DNA of 14,092 nucleotides from RYN-433 sp036558265 (GTDB taxonomy: Bacteria > Planctomycetota > Phycisphaerae > Tepidisphaerales > Tepidisphaeraceae). The notes beneath the pieces were generated by a model. It searched no databases, had not been told where the DNA came from, and saw nothing but the letters and a program-made list of their open reading frames with translations. This document shows, in pieces, positions 12,472 to 14,092 of the stretch. Each line of letters opens with the position of its first letter. Position 1 is the first letter of the stretch. The DNA lies in contig DATBFY010000081.1 in the NCBI GenBank assembly GCA_036558265.1, forward strand, positions 1 through 14,092. The letters are read 5' to 3'. The translations under genes and the position numbers were made by a program.

Positions 12472-13440
12472 TCACGCGCCGGGATCCACCGGTTGGATTT
12501 CAAACGATGCGCGCAGGGGGCGGGTGCGGGCGGCCGCCAGTTCCCTGGAGATTACGTCCAAGCCCGCGGAGAGGGATTCAAGGCGGCCGGCGAGGCCGTC
12601 GATCCGGGTTGCAAGATCCTGCAAACTGGGTTCGTTTGGGGCCGGTGGCGGCGGCGGCAGGGGGGCGGGAAGGGTGGCCAGGCGGACGTTGACCTGGGTG
12701 ACGCGGGCGACGATTTCGGGCGGCACGGCATCGTACTGAAAGCCGGGGGGCGGACGCTGGGGGAAGTAGATGATGCCGCGGGCGCCTTTCGCGACGGCAA
12801 GGTTGACCTCCTGCTCGACCTCGTCGGGGCTGGGGCAGCGGCCCAGGGGGGAGATCTTCTGGTCACTGCACTCAATGAAGGCGAGCTGAGGCTTGTTGTC
12901 AGACCACAGGGCGAGGCGGTCCATGGCTTTACCGATGAGGTCGATCGGGTAGCGGGCGAAATTCTTGTTCTTGACGTACCAATCGTGAGCGAGCCAGTCG
13001 GCGGCGGCGATGTAGGGCAGGTGCTTGTTGCCCGGGTAGGCATCGGGCGTGACGGCGGTGCCGGCGAAGTTGACGAACACGGGCAGGTTCGGGGCGGCGG
13101 CCTTGCAGCGGGCGTAGCGGGCGGCCAGGAGCTGCGGCTTGGTCCAGCCGTCGGCGTTGGTGCGGTCGGTGTTGGGCGTGCGGGTGAGGTCGGGCTCATC
13201 GTCCTGCATGAACGCGAGGCGCTGGGGTTGGGCGGCTTCGATTTTCAACTGGGCATCGTCGTCGGCGGGGTAGTCCATGAAGTAGAGGCCGGCGGCGATG
13301 GCGGCGGCTTCCCAGTCGGACTTCTTCACGCGGCCGCCCTCGGGCTCGTGGGAGACCAGCGTGTTGATGCCGCGGGATTTCCATTTTGCGAAGCTGGCGA
13401 TGGGCTGGGAGAAGACGCCGATGATGAACGACGGGGGCAT
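12472..13440 (-). CDS. TIM-barrel glycoside-hydrolase-like protein with C-terminal coiled coil
   Basis: A 322-residue protein. It begins at once with a barrel strand (FIIGVFSQPIASFAKWKSRGINTLVSHE) and shows no signal peptide. It continues with LYFMDYPADDD, LAFMQDDEPDLT (Asp80-Asp81-Glu82), FVNFAGTA, DWLAHDWYV, LAFIECSD (Glu190), and GARGIIYFPQR. The spacing of acidic residues at the ends of strands is like clan GH-A hydrolases, with Glu82 and Glu190 as possible acid/base and nucleophile. The substrate is unknown. After about residue 245 comes a Pro-rich linker (PAPLPPPPPAPNEPS) and a heptad-like helix (about 268-310, LATRIDGLAGRLESLSAGLDVISREL). AGGAG at 13449-13453 lies 8 bases before the ATG. 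The domain call is moderate; the exact family is not recognised. Confidence 0.65.
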   Translation of the reverse strand: MPPSFIIGVFSQPIASFAKWKSRGINTLVSHEPEGGRVKKSDWEAAAIAAGLYFMDYPADDDAQLKIEAAQPQRLAFMQDDEPDLTRTPNTDRTNADGWTKPQLLAARYARCKAAAPNLPVFVNFAGTAVTPDAYPGNKHLPYIAAADWLAHDWYVKNKNFARYPIDLIGKAMDRLALWSDNKPQLAFIECSDQKISPLGRCPSPDEVEQEVNLAVAKGARGIIYFPQRPPPGFQYDAVPPEIVARVTQVNVRLATLPAPLPPPPPAPNEPSLQDLATRIDGLAGRLESLSAGLDVISRELAAARTRPLRASFEIQPVDPGA

Positions 13441-13586
13441 GAACGAGTCTCCTTCATTGAGGGGTTTGGGTTCGATTGGAAATCTGTCGCAGTGGGGAGG
13501 GGGGGAGAGGATACGCCAAGCGGCCAGGGAGCCAGAAAGCCGAAGGCGGTTGGGAAAATGGGGGGATTTGGGTGCGATTTTTTTCC

Positions 13587-13615
13587 GGGATGGGGAGTCC
13601 TGGGGAGATTTGGGG
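13587..13615 (+). other. G-quadruplex-forming motif
   Basis: Four runs of G (3, 4, 4 and 4 bases) separated by loops of 2, 6 and 6 bases, which fits the standard G3+N1-7 pattern. It lies about 150 bp upstream of the start of the minus-strand hydrolase-like gene. Confidence 0.6.
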
Positions 13616-13930
13616 AATCGAGTGGACCGTTTCTCTCGCGCGAGAGCCCCGCATGTACATGCTGGGCTTAGGCGCAGTGGCGCTGCGGACGTTCATGCGC
13701 GCATCCTCCACTTATGCGCGCGGGGTTGCGCGCCGGTGACGCGCGGGACGCCATCGGGCGCGGGGAAGACGGGGTTTTGCCGGGGTTTTAGCGAGAGAAG
13801 TTTTTTATTTTTTTCGGCAGGGGGTGGCGCTGCGCGCGTCATCGGCGCGCAACAAAATTGCGGGATGTTGGGATTCTTCGGATCCAATGGGGGGACGCGG
13901 CGTGTTACGAAGGTGTTTATCAAATCGTTG

Positions 13931-13959
13931 TTGACGGAGCGGGCTGCGGTTACTAGGCT
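13931..13959 (+). promoter_or_regulatory. Probable promoter of the right-edge gene
   Basis: TTGACG (13931-13936), a 17-base spacer, then TAGGCT (13954-13959). The leader to the ATG at 14017 would be about 50 bases. Confidence 0.5.
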
Positions 13960-14016
13960 CGGTCGAGCCTTGTCGAGGGGCGAGGCCAATTCGCGAGGCC
14001 ATGACGGGAGGCTTCG

Positions 14017-14092
14017 ATGAAAGCGGTCGGATTTGCAGCGGGTCATCGGAACAGGCGGATCGTGTTCGGGGCGTGTGTGGCCGGCGCCCTGG
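14017..14092 (+). CDS. Start of a gene with signal-peptide-like N-terminus (partial)
   Basis: The ATG at 14017 has GGGAGG six bases upstream, an excellent ribosome site. The 25 visible residues are MKAVGFAAGHRNRR followed by IVFGACVAGAL and the window edge. A basic n-region and a hydrophobic h-region suggest export or a membrane anchor. The Arg pair before the hydrophobic part recalls a twin-arginine signal but lacks the full motif. The product cannot be named. Confidence 0.6.
   Translation, partial: MKAVGFAAGHRNRRIVFGACVAGAL

Larger units (their letters stand above)
13441..14016. other. 576-bp gene-free region with G-runs and palindromes
   Basis: I find no convincing coding sequence on either strand. 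It contains a G-rich stretch on the plus strand (13490-13615) and perfect palindromes CTCTCGCGCGAGAG (13633-13646) and GCATGTACATGC (13651-13662). It also holds ATGCGCGCAT near 13695, several GCGCGC clusters, an AT-tract (TTTTTTATTTTTTT, about 13801-13815), and the promoter of the right-hand gene. It must also hold the promoter of the minus-strand hydrolase-like gene, which I could not place. Confidence 0.6.

Noticed and set aside
11026..13671. Plus-strand open frame of 881 codons
   Set aside because: It is antisense to the PAS and hydrolase-like genes. Its Gly/Ala/Val/Asp-rich content is the mirror of G+C-rich coding DNA; there is no family sequence.
13795..13820. T-rich run as a plus-strand terminator
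   Set aside because: No stable hairpin precedes TTTTTTATTTTTTT, and no plus-strand gene ends nearby.
1..14092. CRISPR array, tRNA or rRNA genes
   Set aside because: I looked for regularly spaced repeats and for tRNA or rRNA conserved stretches and saw none; a covariance-model scan would settle the tRNA question.

Overview
The window is high in G+C (roughly two thirds by eye) and mixes ordinary housekeeping genes with accessory material. The housekeeping genes are rluD-tatA, thrC and dapB. There is also a truncated DUF4058 gene, several TATAAT-type promoters very close to start codons, and a tract of short A/C-rich words of a kind I associate with environmental Planctomycetes and related phyla. 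A planctomycete-like bacterium is my best guess, but it is an inference from style, not from a marker gene.

Left part (1-3140, everything on the minus strand): a decayed tyrosine recombinase (three apparent frameshifts, catalytic Tyr position lost), then a Dam-type D12 adenine methyltransferase, then 15 bp later a large HerA/DUF87-type ATPase that runs off the left edge. Together they look like the edge of an integrated island carrying a methyltransferase-ATPase module, probably defence or DNA processing. Any partner nuclease would lie outside the window.

3140-5170: a minus-strand terminator, tatA (twin-arginine translocase subunit) and rluD (23S rRNA pseudouridine synthase). rluD carries an in-frame insertion that contains a 7-bp tandem repeat. 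Upstream lies an A/C-rich word tract and a 45-residue N-terminal stub of a DUF4058 protein with its own promoter.

5480-6910 (plus strand): three co-directional uncharacterised genes: a 102-residue protein with a YYRCNWW motif, a winged-helix-like protein with a poly-Gly tail, and a 228-residue two-part protein with an Ala-rich linker. This is the most plausible candidate for an undescribed set of proteins acting together.

6985-11019: thrC and dapB, both of the aspartate-family amino-acid pathway, lie on the plus strand. Between them are three minus-strand accessory items: a frameshifted DUF433 antitoxin joined to what looks like the tail of its DUF5615 partner, a SUKH (SMI1/KNR4) gene flanked by a 46-bp imperfect direct repeat, and a YdeI/OmpD-associated protein.

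11019-14092: a 17-bp inverted repeat between convergent genes, then a membrane-anchored protein with three PAS domains and no output domain. Next comes a TIM-barrel glycoside-hydrolase-like protein with a Pro linker and C-terminal coiled coil. A 576-bp gene-free region rich in palindromes and G-runs follows, and finally the start of a plus-strand gene with a good promoter and a signal-peptide-like N-terminus.
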